Part shown: positions 1-5,830 of the stretch, piece after piece
How the letters are laid out: each line of letters begins with the position of its first letter
How positions within the stretch are numbered: position 1 is the stretch's first letter
NCBI GenBank assembly: GCA_900754755.1
Contig: CAAEEC010000117.1
Span: forward strand, 1 to 9,936
Reading direction: 5' to 3'
Origin: Clostridia bacterium
GTDB taxonomy: Bacteria > Bacillota > Clostridia > Christensenellales > Aristaeellaceae
Length of the DNA: 9,936 bases
The notes under the pieces: model-generated
What the model was told of the DNA's origin: nothing
The model's database searches: none
The model's input: only the letters and a program-made list of their open reading frames with translations
Translations under genes and position numbers: made by a program

Positions 1-780
1 CTCTTCCACCAGGGCCTGCAAACTTCCCTTCCCAGAAGGCGCGTGCTGCACGCCATAAGGCAGATCCGCAACCAAAATATGGTACCTGCGGCGGCTCAGT
101 CCCGCCGCCTGTCGCGCGTCCGCTACGGCCAGCGAAAGTTCGCCTTCTCCGCTATCCGGCAGAGAAAAAGCAAACGACTCCATGGGAATATTGGCGCCCT
201 TATAGGTGCGCGCATGTTTTTGATGCTTATGTTTGATCCGGTGGTATTCCAGATACCGCTGAAAGAACCGGGCGCATTCCTGCACTTCGCCGCGGTCCGC
301 GTCCGCCCCCGTCGGAAGCATGCCCCGGTTGAGCGCAAGGAAAAGCGTGGTTCCCCGCCCGCACATGGGGTCGAGCAGGCGCACGGCTTTTTCCGTAGCG
401 TAAGCGCTGGAATACAGCGCCATGTTGATGAGCAGTTCTGTGAATCGTTCGTTGGTTTTTCCTTTGTATTTTTGAATATACGGCAAGTCTGCGCCCAACA
501 ATTCTTGCCTGTGAGAAAGCACCGGCAAAAGAGATTGATCCTCGCGTACTTCAAACAGCCAGTATAGAAGGGAATGATCGGCCACAATGGCGGCTTGCCC
601 GGCCGTGAGCGGCGGACTCTCAAAAGCGATCACTTCCATGCCAGACAGGGACAGCGGATAAACAACAGGATCAATGCCGCACGCCGAAAGCAGCAGTTGC
701 AATTCCTTCTGCGCCAGCACATGGATACCCGCCTGGTACCTTGCATTGGTATGCTTCACCGGTAATAAGCCATATACCAT
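1..780 (-). CDS. Putative class I SAM-dependent methyltransferase (UPF0020/TRM11-like), 3' end outside window
   Basis: The open frame runs from ATG at 780 to the left edge without a stop, giving 260 residues of an incomplete protein. A GGAG ribosome binding site lies 6 bases before the ATG, and an in-frame TAA just upstream limits longer starts. Residues 137-145 (DPMCGRGTT) form the SAM-binding motif I, followed by an acidic stretch near 158-165. Residues 239-246 (DLPYGVQH) match the catalytic motif IV (D/N-x-P-Y) of amino-methyltransferases acting on adenine or guanine in RNA or DNA. The N-terminal ~130 residues, with KYKGKTNERFTELLINM at 104-120, resemble the region before motif I in UPF0020/TRM11-type RNA methylases. 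An RNA substrate (tRNA or rRNA) is inferred from this resemblance and from the neighbour rpsU; a DNA target is not excluded. It probably shares a transcript with rpsU, 61 bases upstream. Methyltransferase class is firm; substrate is unknown. Confidence 0.8.
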   Translation of the reverse strand, partial: MVYGLLPVKHTNARYQAGIHVLAQKELQLLLSACGIDPVVYPLSLSGMEVIAFESPPLTAGQAAIVADHSLLYWLFEVREDQSLLPVLSHRQELLGADLPYIQKYKGKTNERFTELLINMALYSSAYATEKAVRLLDPMCGRGTTLFLALNRGMLPTGADADRGEVQECARFFQRYLEYHRIKHKHQKHARTYKGANIPMESFAFSLPDSGEGELSLAVADARQAAGLSRRRYHILVADLPYGVQHAPSGKGSLQALVEE

Positions 781-804
781 GAACAACTCCAGAAAGACAG
801 GATG

Positions 805-830
805 AAGCCCCTTTGTAAACAAAGGGGCTT
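805..830. terminator. 11-bp stem-loop between rpsU and the methyltransferase gene
   Basis: The arms AAGCCCCTTTG (805-815) and CAAAGGGGCTT (820-830) are perfectly complementary around a 4-base loop. On the plus strand the stem ends in TTTTT (829-833), like an intrinsic terminator. On the minus strand, where the genes are, the stem is preceded by A5 and followed by CATCC, so it has no proper U-run. It may act as a weak rpsU attenuator or 3'-end stabiliser, or as a block to antisense transcription. The structure is certain; its direction and function are not. Confidence 0.6.
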
Positions 831-841
831 TTTAGGCAAAC

Positions 842-1015
842 TTAATACTTGCGCTTACGGGCGGCTTCCGCCTTCTTCTTGCGCTTCACGCTCGGCTTCT
901 CGTAATGTTCCCTCTTACGTGCTTCTGCAAGAATGCCCGCCCTCGCGGTCTGGCGCTTGAATTTTCTCAAAGCGTTTTCTATGGATTCGTTCTTACCGAC
1001 ACGAACTTCAGACAC
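842..1015 (-). CDS. rpsU: 30S ribosomal protein S21
   Basis: The frame encodes 57 residues starting [20 protein letters not shown], a near-canonical S21 N-terminus. The middle carries [20 protein letters not shown], and the protein ends in a very basic Lys/Arg tail, AEAARKRKY, as usual for the Firmicutes form. S21 is a small subunit protein near the mRNA exit platform, where the anti-Shine-Dalgarno end of 16S rRNA lies. The start is GTG at 1015-1013, with a GGGGAGG ribosome binding site 8 bases upstream; no ATG fits the family N-terminus. It has its own strong promoter (1109-1080), separating it from the chaperone operon. A stem-loop follows the stop and then the methyltransferase gene, where many Clostridia have yqeY. 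Confidence 0.97.
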   Translation of the reverse strand: MSEVRVGKNESIENALRKFKRQTARAGILAEARKREHYEKPSVKRKKKAEAARKRKY

Positions 1016-1040
1016 TGGTTTTCCCTCCCCTCGCGTTTAA

Positions 1041-1080
1041 TGGCAAATGCCAATGTAGCATGGGGTTGCCACAAATGCTA
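1041..1080. repeat. Inverted repeats in the rpsU promoter/leader
   Basis: Two dyads lie between the rpsU -10 box and its ribosome binding site. The first has arms TAGCAT (1056-1061) and ATGCTA (1075-1080) separated by 13 bases; the distal arm overlaps the last base of the -10 box, so it spans the expected transcription start. The second is the near-perfect palindrome TGGCAAATGCCA (1041-1052) inside the leader. They could be an operator or RNA structure for regulation of S21, but short dyads also arise by chance. I do not recognise a known leader family here. Confidence 0.35.
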
Positions 1081-1109
1081 TTATACCGCAACCCACCCAT
1101 CCACGTCAA
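1080..1109 (-). promoter_or_regulatory. Sigma-A promoter of rpsU
   Basis: Reading the minus strand, TTGACG (1109-1104, 5 of 6 consensus bases) is followed after 18 bases by a perfect TATAAT (1085-1080). The start of transcription should fall near 1073, giving a leader of about 58 bases before the GTG of rpsU. The promoter lies in the 143-bp gap after the HIT gene. No clear terminator precedes it, so read-through from the chaperone operon may add to its output. Confidence 0.8.
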
Positions 1110-1158
1110 GCGAAGATTTGTGTAATGAAACCCTTTTCGCAAATTCTTTTCATTCCGT

Positions 1159-1497
1159 TCATTTTCCGCGCATATCTTCGCCCAGTTGTTCGCCGCCCAG
1201 CACGTGCACATGCAAATGCTCAACCGACTGTGCGCCATGTTTTCCGCAATTGGTCACCAAGCGGAATCCTTCGTTCAATCCCTCCTGGCGTGCCACCTGC
1301 GCCGCCGTGTGAAACAGGCCGCCCAACAGCGCCTCATCCGCTTCCAGCACATTTTTCACATGCGTCTTTGGAATGACGAGCACATGGGTTTTTGCCTGCG
1401 GATGAATATCGCGGAAAGCGAAATACCTCTCATTCTCGAACACCTTCTGGCTCGGGATCTCGCCTCGAATGATTTTGCAAAAAATACAGTTGTCCAT
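1159..1497 (-). CDS. HIT-family (histidine triad) nucleotide hydrolase, HINT-like
   Basis: The 112-residue protein has the typical HINT size. The N-terminus MDNCIFCKIIRGEIPS holds the two cysteines (C4, C7) that bind zinc in many HINT members. The signature HLHVHVLGG places the histidine triad at H94, H96 and H98. HINT proteins are cytosolic dimers that hydrolyse nucleoside phosphoramidates and acyl-nucleotides; the physiological substrate in bacteria is poorly defined. The ATG at 1497 is chosen because GGGGAGGTGA lies just before it and family homology starts at MDNCIFC; the open frame extends further upstream only by overlapping mtaB. The gap to the mtaB stop is 4 bases, so translational coupling is likely. 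It appears to be the last gene of the hrcA operon. Confidence 0.95.
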   Translation of the reverse strand: MDNCIFCKIIRGEIPSQKVFENERYFAFRDIHPQAKTHVLVIPKTHVKNVLEADEALLGGLFHTAAQVARQEGLNEGFRLVTNCGKHGAQSVEHLHVHVLGGEQLGEDMRGK

Positions 1498-1501
1498 GGT
1501 A

Positions 1502-2782
1502 TCACCTCCCCTGTGCCTCGCCGATGGCAAGCGTTCCCTCCTGGGAAAGCAGCCGCACCGGCAACAGCTCGTTTGCCCGCGCCAGAGCGCGCACGCGGAC
1601 ATATTGCCCCGTCAGGCCTTCCGCCCAGCCGCCTTCCAGCTGCCGCTCGAAAAGCACCTCTTGCGTTGTGCCTGTCAGCTTTTGGACGTACGCGATTTCC
1701 AATTGGTTCCCGATTTTCAAAAGTTCATTGGTTCGCCACTGTTTTTTCGCATCGTCCACCGGATCGGGCATGGCCGCCGCCAGCGTGCCCGCACGCGGCG
1801 AATAGGGAAACACATGGATGCGCGCGAACGCCACTTGCCGCACAAAATCCACGGTCTCCTGGGCCTCCGCGTCTGTTTCACCAGGGAACCCCGTGAGCAC
1901 GTCCGTGGTGATGGCGCAATCCGGAAACGCCTCCCGCAACCGCTCCACGGCGCGCAGGTATTCTTCCGGCGTATAACGGCGGTGCATGCGCCTAAGCACG
2001 CCCGCGCTGCCGCTCTGCATGGAAAGGTGAAAATGCCGGCAGACCTTGCTTTCCGCCGCAATGCCTTCCACAAATTCCGGGGTTACAATCAACGGTTCCA
2101 GCGAACCCAGCCGGATGCGCTTCACGCCTTCCGGTTCGGCCACCGCGCGCAGTGCCTCCAGCAAAGTCGCGCCTTCGCCGCGGCCATAGCTCGCCAGATG
2201 GATGCCCGTCACCACGATTTCCCGGTATCCCGCGCCCGCCAGGCGGGCCGCCTCCGCCCGCACGGCTGGCAGCGGCATGGAACGCACCGGCCCGCGCACA
2301 TAGGGAATCACGCAATAGGTGCAAAAGCGGTCGCACCCTTCCTGGATTTTCATGGTGGCGCGGGTTTTGCCCTCGTGCCGCGAAACAAACAGATTTTCAA
2401 AGGCCGCGCCCTTCAGCGAATCGACCGCGCAAAGCGCCTCGCCGCTGGCAACCGCCCTTTCGAAGAGTTCCACCACCTGCGCGCGGTGTTGCACGCCGAT
2501 CACCAACACGACGCCCGGCAACAGCACGCGCGCCGCGTCCCGCTGCGCCAGGCAGCCGCACACGATGATCTTCGCCTCCGGGTGTTCGCGGTGCAGCCTG
2601 CGAATGAGCTTTAGGGATTTCGCGTCGCCCGTGCCCGTCACCGTGCAGGTGTTCACGCCGTACACATCGGCTTTTTCCTGAAAAGGAACAACTTCATAGC
2701 CCGCGCGCGCAAAGCACTCGAGCATTGCCTCGGAATCGTACTGGTTCACCTTGCAGCCCAGCGTGTGAAATGCTACCTTCAA
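1502..2782 (-). CDS. mtaB: tRNA N6-threonylcarbamoyladenosine(37)-C2 methylthiotransferase MtaB
   Basis: This radical-SAM enzyme adds a methylthio group to t6A37 of ANN-decoding tRNAs, giving ms2t6A. From the TTG at 2782 it is 426 residues, the usual length. The N-terminal domain has LGCKVNQYDSEAM (C10), NTCTVT (C46) and CGCLAQ (C77), which ligate the auxiliary 4Fe-4S cluster. The radical-SAM triad is CDRFCTYC (C150, C154, C157), followed by VIPYVRGPVRS. A C-terminal TRAM domain covers roughly the last 65 residues. The open frame continues far upstream into rsmE, but homology begins at MKVAFHTLGCK. TTG, 2 bases after the rsmE stop, is the only reasonable initiator there; its Shine-Dalgarno (GGGGGGA) is weak, suggesting coupling to rsmE. 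The stretch after NTCTVT reads GTGDAKS, where N-x-A-D-x-K-S-R is more usual. Confidence 0.94.
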   Translation of the reverse strand: MKVAFHTLGCKVNQYDSEAMLECFARAGYEVVPFQEKADVYGVNTCTVTGTGDAKSLKLIRRLHREHPEAKIIVCGCLAQRDAARVLLPGVVLVIGVQHRAQVVELFERAVASGEALCAVDSLKGAAFENLFVSRHEGKTRATMKIQEGCDRFCTYCVIPYVRGPVRSMPLPAVRAEAARLAGAGYREIVVTGIHLASYGRGEGATLLEALRAVAEPEGVKRIRLGSLEPLIVTPEFVEGIAAESKVCRHFHLSMQSGSAGVLRRMHRRYTPEEYLRAVERLREAFPDCAITTDVLTGFPGETDAEAQETVDFVRQVAFARIHVFPYSPRAGTLAAAMPDPVDDAKKQWRTNELLKIGNQLEIAYVQKLTGTTQEVLFERQLEGGWAEGLTGQYVRVRALARANELLPVRLLSQEGTLAIGEAQGR

Positions 2783-2784
2783 TA

Positions 2785-3510
2785 TTATATGTCCCCCCAC
2801 AGGCTCATCACCACGGAAAGCGCCGCCACGCTGGCGGTTTCCGTGCGCAAAATGCGCGGCCCCAGCGTCACGCGCTCGCCGCCGGCCTGCTCGATTTCTT
2901 CCGCTGAAATGCCGCCTTCCGGCCCGATCAAAATGCCAATGTCGCGCGCGGCCGTGTGCGCGGCAAAGACCTGTTGTAAGCGCTGCCCTTCCATGCCCGC
3001 TTCTTCCCAGGGAACCAGCAAAAGTTCCCGCGCGCGCATATCCACAAGCGCCTCTTTCCACGAGAGCGGCGCCAGTACCTCCGGCACGCGCCCGCGCCCA
3101 CACTGCTTGGCCGCCTCGCGCGCGATGCGTTCCCAACGCTCGCGCTTTTTCGCGCCATCTCCACTGATGCGCGCCACGCTGCGCTCCATTTCCACTGGCA
3201 CGACGCGCGCGGCTCCCAGTTCCGCCGCCTTTTGCACCACAAAATCCAGCTTATCCAGCTTGGGCAAGCCAGGATACAAGGTCACGCGCACTTCCGGCTC
3301 GTTTCCCGGCAATTCCGTCAGCCGCCTCACGCGCACGCGGCCATTTTCCGTTCCGTCGATCTGCGCGCCAAAACGACGGCCTTGCCCATCCAGCAATTCC
3401 GCCGTTTCCCCATCCCGCACGCGCAGCACGCTCCTGGCGTGCTTGGATTCATTCTCGTCCAGCAGGATCGTTTCCCGCTCCGCCGCGTCCGCCGCAAAAA
3501 ACCGGTGCAT
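2785..3510 (-). CDS. rsmE: 16S rRNA (uracil(1498)-N3)-methyltransferase RsmE
   Basis: RsmE methylates N3 of U1498 in 16S rRNA near the decoding centre. It is a SPOUT-class enzyme with a trefoil-knotted SAM site. The 241-residue length is normal. MHRFF at the N-terminus and the SKHARSVLRVRDGE region (22-35) belong to the PUA-like RNA-binding domain. The knot is marked by GILIGPEGGIS (192-202) and LGPRILRTETA (216-226), both highly diagnostic. The ATG at 3510 has GAGG 8 bases upstream and matches the family start; an in-frame extension to 3540 would overlap prmA and lacks support. It starts 2 bases after the prmA stop and is followed 2 bases later by mtaB, so the three genes are very probably co-translated. 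Confidence 0.97.
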   Translation of the reverse strand: MHRFFAADAAERETILLDENESKHARSVLRVRDGETAELLDGQGRRFGAQIDGTENGRVRVRRLTELPGNEPEVRVTLYPGLPKLDKLDFVVQKAAELGAARVVPVEMERSVARISGDGAKKRERWERIAREAAKQCGRGRVPEVLAPLSWKEALVDMRARELLLVPWEEAGMEGQRLQQVFAAHTAARDIGILIGPEGGISAEEIEQAGGERVTLGPRILRTETASVAALSVVMSLWGDI

Positions 3511-3512
3511 CG

Positions 3513-4457
3513 CTATTTCCTCGCGGCGATGGCCATCCACTCGCCCTTTTCCCGAATGTCCATGGGTTGCTGGTACCCTGCCGCTTTCAGCGCTTCAATC
3601 ACGAAATCCGAGCGTTCCCGCGCGATGCCCGAGCAGATGAACAAACCGCCGTCCTCGATATGCGCCCGCACGGGCTGAGCCAACATGGCGATCACGTCCG
3701 CGATGATGTTCGCAATCACGACGTTCGCACGCTCATCCACAGCTTGCAGCAAATCGCCCTGGCGCGTGCGGATCACATCCGCAAAGCCATTGATGCGCAC
3801 GTTCTCCGCCGCCACGCGCACCGCCACCGGATCCAAGTCCGTGGCCAGCACATCCTTCGCGCCCGCAAGCGCCGCCGCGATGGCGAGAATGCCCGTGCCC
3901 GTGCCGATGTCGATGGCCGTATCGCCCGGCTTGACGTAGTCCTCGATCAACTCCACGCACATGCCGGTGGTCTCATGCGTGCCGGTGCCAAAGGCCATGC
4001 CCGGGTCGATTTCGATGATCTTATCGTCCGGCTGCGCGTCGAACGTTTCCCAGCCGGGCTTGACGACCATGTGCCGCCCCAGCCGGAAGGGCTTATACTG
4101 TTTTTTCCAGTTTTCCGCCCAGTCCTCGTCGTCCACGTTCGAAACCAGCGTTTCCAGCTTGCCCAGCGGCAAACCGGCGGCGTTGGCGCGCAAATCGTCA
4201 AGCGCAGAGGCGATGTGCGCCAAAGTGTCCTTCACGCGCGCATCCATCGCGTAATAGGCCTTCACTTTCACATCATCGCCCATGCGGCGAGCAATTTCCT
4301 CGTCGATGATGTCCCACTGCCCTTCGGGGCGCTGGTTCAGAGCGACGTCGTTTTTGTCCTCGATGACCGTGCCAGAAGCGCCCGCGTCGATCAAAATCTG
4401 CGAAACCAACTCCGAGCCTTCCGTGGTCGTCAAAACCGTCAGTTCCAGCCAGTCCAT
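3513..4457 (-). CDS. prmA: Ribosomal protein L11 methyltransferase PrmA
   Basis: PrmA trimethylates amino groups of ribosomal protein L11. The 314-residue length is typical. The N-terminal substrate-recognition domain begins MDWLELTVLTTTEGSELVS, and the linker carries the hallmark DEDWAENWKKQYKPFRLG (110-127). The methyltransferase domain shows DPGMAFGTGTHETT (151-164), SAM motif I DIGTGTGIL (183-191) and the NIIADVI motif (250-256). The ATG at 4457 has GGAGG 6 bases upstream. It sits 29 bases after dnaJ and 2 bases before rsmE, the standard position in clostridial dnaK operons. The stop is TAG. Nothing looks degraded. Confidence 0.97.
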   Translation of the reverse strand: MDWLELTVLTTTEGSELVSQILIDAGASGTVIEDKNDVALNQRPEGQWDIIDEEIARRMGDDVKVKAYYAMDARVKDTLAHIASALDDLRANAAGLPLGKLETLVSNVDDEDWAENWKKQYKPFRLGRHMVVKPGWETFDAQPDDKIIEIDPGMAFGTGTHETTGMCVELIEDYVKPGDTAIDIGTGTGILAIAAALAGAKDVLATDLDPVAVRVAAENVRINGFADVIRTRQGDLLQAVDERANVVIANIIADVIAMLAQPVRAHIEDGGLFICSGIARERSDFVIEALKAAGYQQPMDIREKGEWMAIAARK

Positions 4458-4482
4458 ACGCTTCCTCCCGTTCGTGATGCGC

Positions 4483-4501
4483 GCCTTTAATTGTTAAAGG
4501 C
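4483..4501. repeat. Short inverted repeat across the dnaJ stop codon
   Basis: Arms GCCTTTAA (4483-4490) and TTAAAGGC (4494-4501) are perfectly complementary around a 3-base centre, and the dnaJ TAA (4487-4489) lies in one arm. There is no T-run after it on the minus strand, so it is not an intrinsic terminator. It could modulate termination or re-initiation at prmA, or be chance. Confidence 0.4.
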
Positions 4502-5644
4502 ATCTTTTACGCGCTCAAAAAAGGATTTTTTCTCCTCGTACTCGCGCCCCGTGGTAGATTCCTCAAAGCGGCGCAAGAGCTCTTTCTGGCGATCGTTGAG
4601 CTTGCGCGGCACTTCCACCTTCACCGTAATGTACAGATCGCCCTTGGCCGTGCTGTTGAGCATTTGCACACCCTGGCCCTTGATGCGGTACACCTGGCCA
4701 GGCTGCGTACCCTCGGGCAAATCGTAGCGCACGGGTTTCTCCAGCGTGGGCACGTCAATGGCGCTACCCAACGCCGCCTGCGTGAACGTAACGGGGATTT
4801 CAATGTACAAATCATAGCCGTTGCGCTTGAACAGCTTGTGCGGCCGCACGGCGATCAAAATCTGCAAGTCGCCCGCCGGGCCGCCGTTTTCCCCCGCTTC
4901 GCCCTGGCCGCGGATGGTCACGATCTGGCCATTGTCCACGCCCGCAGGGATCTTGACCTTGCGCCGCTTGGAGGTGCGCACCTTGCCGCGTCCATTGCAC
5001 TTGAGGCACGGATCGGAAATCGTTTTGCCCGTGCCGTGGCAAGCATCGCACGTGCGCACGTTTTGAATCCGGCCAAAGGCCGTATTCGTCGTCACGCGAA
5101 CCTGGCCCGTGCCGTGGCAAGTTTGGCAGGTCTGCGGGCTAGTGCCCGGCTTCGCACCCGTGCCGTGGCAGGTTTCGCAGGTTTCATCCCGCACCAGATT
5201 GATTTCCTTTTCACAGCCCTTGGCGGCTTCCTCAAAGCTCAGGCGCACTTCATAGCGAATATCGTCGCCACGAACCGGGCCATTGTACCGGCTGCCGCCA
5301 GCGGCGCCGCCGCCCATGCCGCCGCCAAAGAAGGAATTGAGAATATCTTCAAAACCGAAGCCGCCAAAGCCGCCGAAATCGCTGGTATATGCCCCGCCGC
5401 CAGCCGGGCCAGCGCCGCCGTTCACGCCCTCGTGCCCATAGCGGTCGTACGCCGCGCGCTTTTGGGGATCGGACAGCACCTCATACGCCTCGTTGATTTC
5501 CTTAAACTTGGCTTCGGCCTCTTTATCGCCCGGGTTCACGTCGGGGTGGTACTTTTTCGCTAGCTGGCGGTACGCCTTTTTCAAGGCGGCTTCGTCCACG
5601 GAGCGATCCACGCCCAACACTTCGTAATAATCCCGTTTCGCCAA
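4487..5644 (-). CDS. dnaJ: Chaperone protein DnaJ (Hsp40, type I)
   Basis: DnaJ delivers unfolded clients to DnaK and stimulates its ATPase. From TTG at 5644 the protein is 385 residues. The J domain (about 1-70) carries the essential HPD at 33-35. A Gly/Phe-rich linker covers about 75-125. The zinc region has four CxxCxGxG repeats, with cysteine pairs at 156/159, 173/176, 199/202 and 213/216, followed by the C-terminal client-binding and dimerisation domains. I prefer TTG at 5644 to the in-frame GTG at 5653. TTG gives the family-standard start [11 protein letters not shown], and GAGGTGA ends 5 bases before it; that ribosome binding site would overlap the GTG. The gap from dnaK is 178 bp with several inverted repeats, much wider than the other gaps in the operon; prmA follows after 29 bp. 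Confidence 0.97.
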   Translation of the reverse strand: MAKRDYYEVLGVDRSVDEAALKKAYRQLAKKYHPDVNPGDKEAEAKFKEINEAYEVLSDPQKRAAYDRYGHEGVNGGAGPAGGGAYTSDFGGFGGFGFEDILNSFFGGGMGGGAAGGSRYNGPVRGDDIRYEVRLSFEEAAKGCEKEINLVRDETCETCHGTGAKPGTSPQTCQTCHGTGQVRVTTNTAFGRIQNVRTCDACHGTGKTISDPCLKCNGRGKVRTSKRRKVKIPAGVDNGQIVTIRGQGEAGENGGPAGDLQILIAVRPHKLFKRNGYDLYIEIPVTFTQAALGSAIDVPTLEKPVRYDLPEGTQPGQVYRIKGQGVQMLNSTAKGDLYITVKVEVPRKLNDRQKELLRRFEESTTGREYEEKKSFFERVKDAFNN

Positions 5645-5649
5645 TTGGC

Positions 5650-5656
5650 TCACCTC
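5650..5656 (-). promoter_or_regulatory. Ribosome binding site that sets the dnaJ TTG start
   Basis: GAGGTGA on the minus strand is a 7-base match to the anti-Shine-Dalgarno sequence and ends 5 bases before TTG at 5644-5642. The competing GTG at 5653-5651 lies inside this site, so it cannot be served by it. Confidence 0.75.
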
Positions 5657-5673
5657 TATCTGAACGCACAGAT

Positions 5674-5830
5674 GCCGGAATATGCCCTGTTGCGCGCATG
5701 TTCCGGCGATCCCTGCTCATTGATTTCACGCCCAGAGCGAAATCATTGCGGCGAGGGGCGGCGAATAGCGCCGCCCAGCCGCGTTTCCCAGCGCCTTTCG
5801 CGCCGGAATTGCGCCCTGTGCCTTATTCCG
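5674..5830 (-). promoter_or_regulatory. Structured dnaK-dnaJ intergenic region
   Basis: This stretch holds several inverted repeats. One overlaps the dnaK stop: CGGAAT (5830-5825) with ATTCCG (5809-5804). One is a GC-rich 8-bp stem, arms 5756-5763 and 5769-5776, with a 5-base loop. One is TGATTTC (5721-5727) with GAAATCA (5739-5745). One is a hairpin of 11 pairs and one mismatch, arms 5674-5685 and 5696-5707, with a 10-base loop. None has a T-run, so none is an intrinsic terminator. ATTCCGGC occurs twice (5809-5802 and 5681-5674), and GCCGGAA (5707-5701) can pair with either copy. No convincing promoter for dnaJ is seen. RNA processing, stability or translation control are possible roles; function is inferred only. 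Confidence 0.5.

Noticed and set aside
123..623. Minus-strand open frame of 166 codons at the left end
   Set aside because: Cys/Arg-rich shadow in another frame of the methyltransferase, whose frame carries clear motifs I and IV and a ribosome binding site.
1124..1154. AATGAAA...TTTCATT inverted repeat after the HIT gene, as a possible terminator
   Set aside because: The 7-bp stem is nearly all A/T, the loop is 17 bases and there is no suitable T-run.
1469..2614. 381-codon open frame opposite mtaB
   Set aside because: Arg/His/Ala-rich translation with no family features; it mirrors mtaB codons and overlaps the HIT and mtaB genes.
2783..3136. Upstream extension of the mtaB frame to 3136
   Set aside because: It lies inside rsmE and encodes Gly/Arg/Ala-rich sequence unlike any methylthiotransferase; homology begins at TTG 2782.
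5282..5420. GCC/GCCGCC-rich repetitive stretch
   Set aside because: It encodes the Gly/Phe-rich linker of DnaJ, so the repetition is explained by the protein.
4664..5563. 299-codon open frame opposite dnaJ
   Set aside because: Low-complexity Ala/Arg-rich product caused by the Gly-rich dnaJ sequence on the true strand.
5756..5776. GC-rich hairpin after dnaK as an intrinsic terminator
   Set aside because: No T-run follows on the minus strand, and dnaJ is expected on the same transcript; kept only as part of the structured gap.
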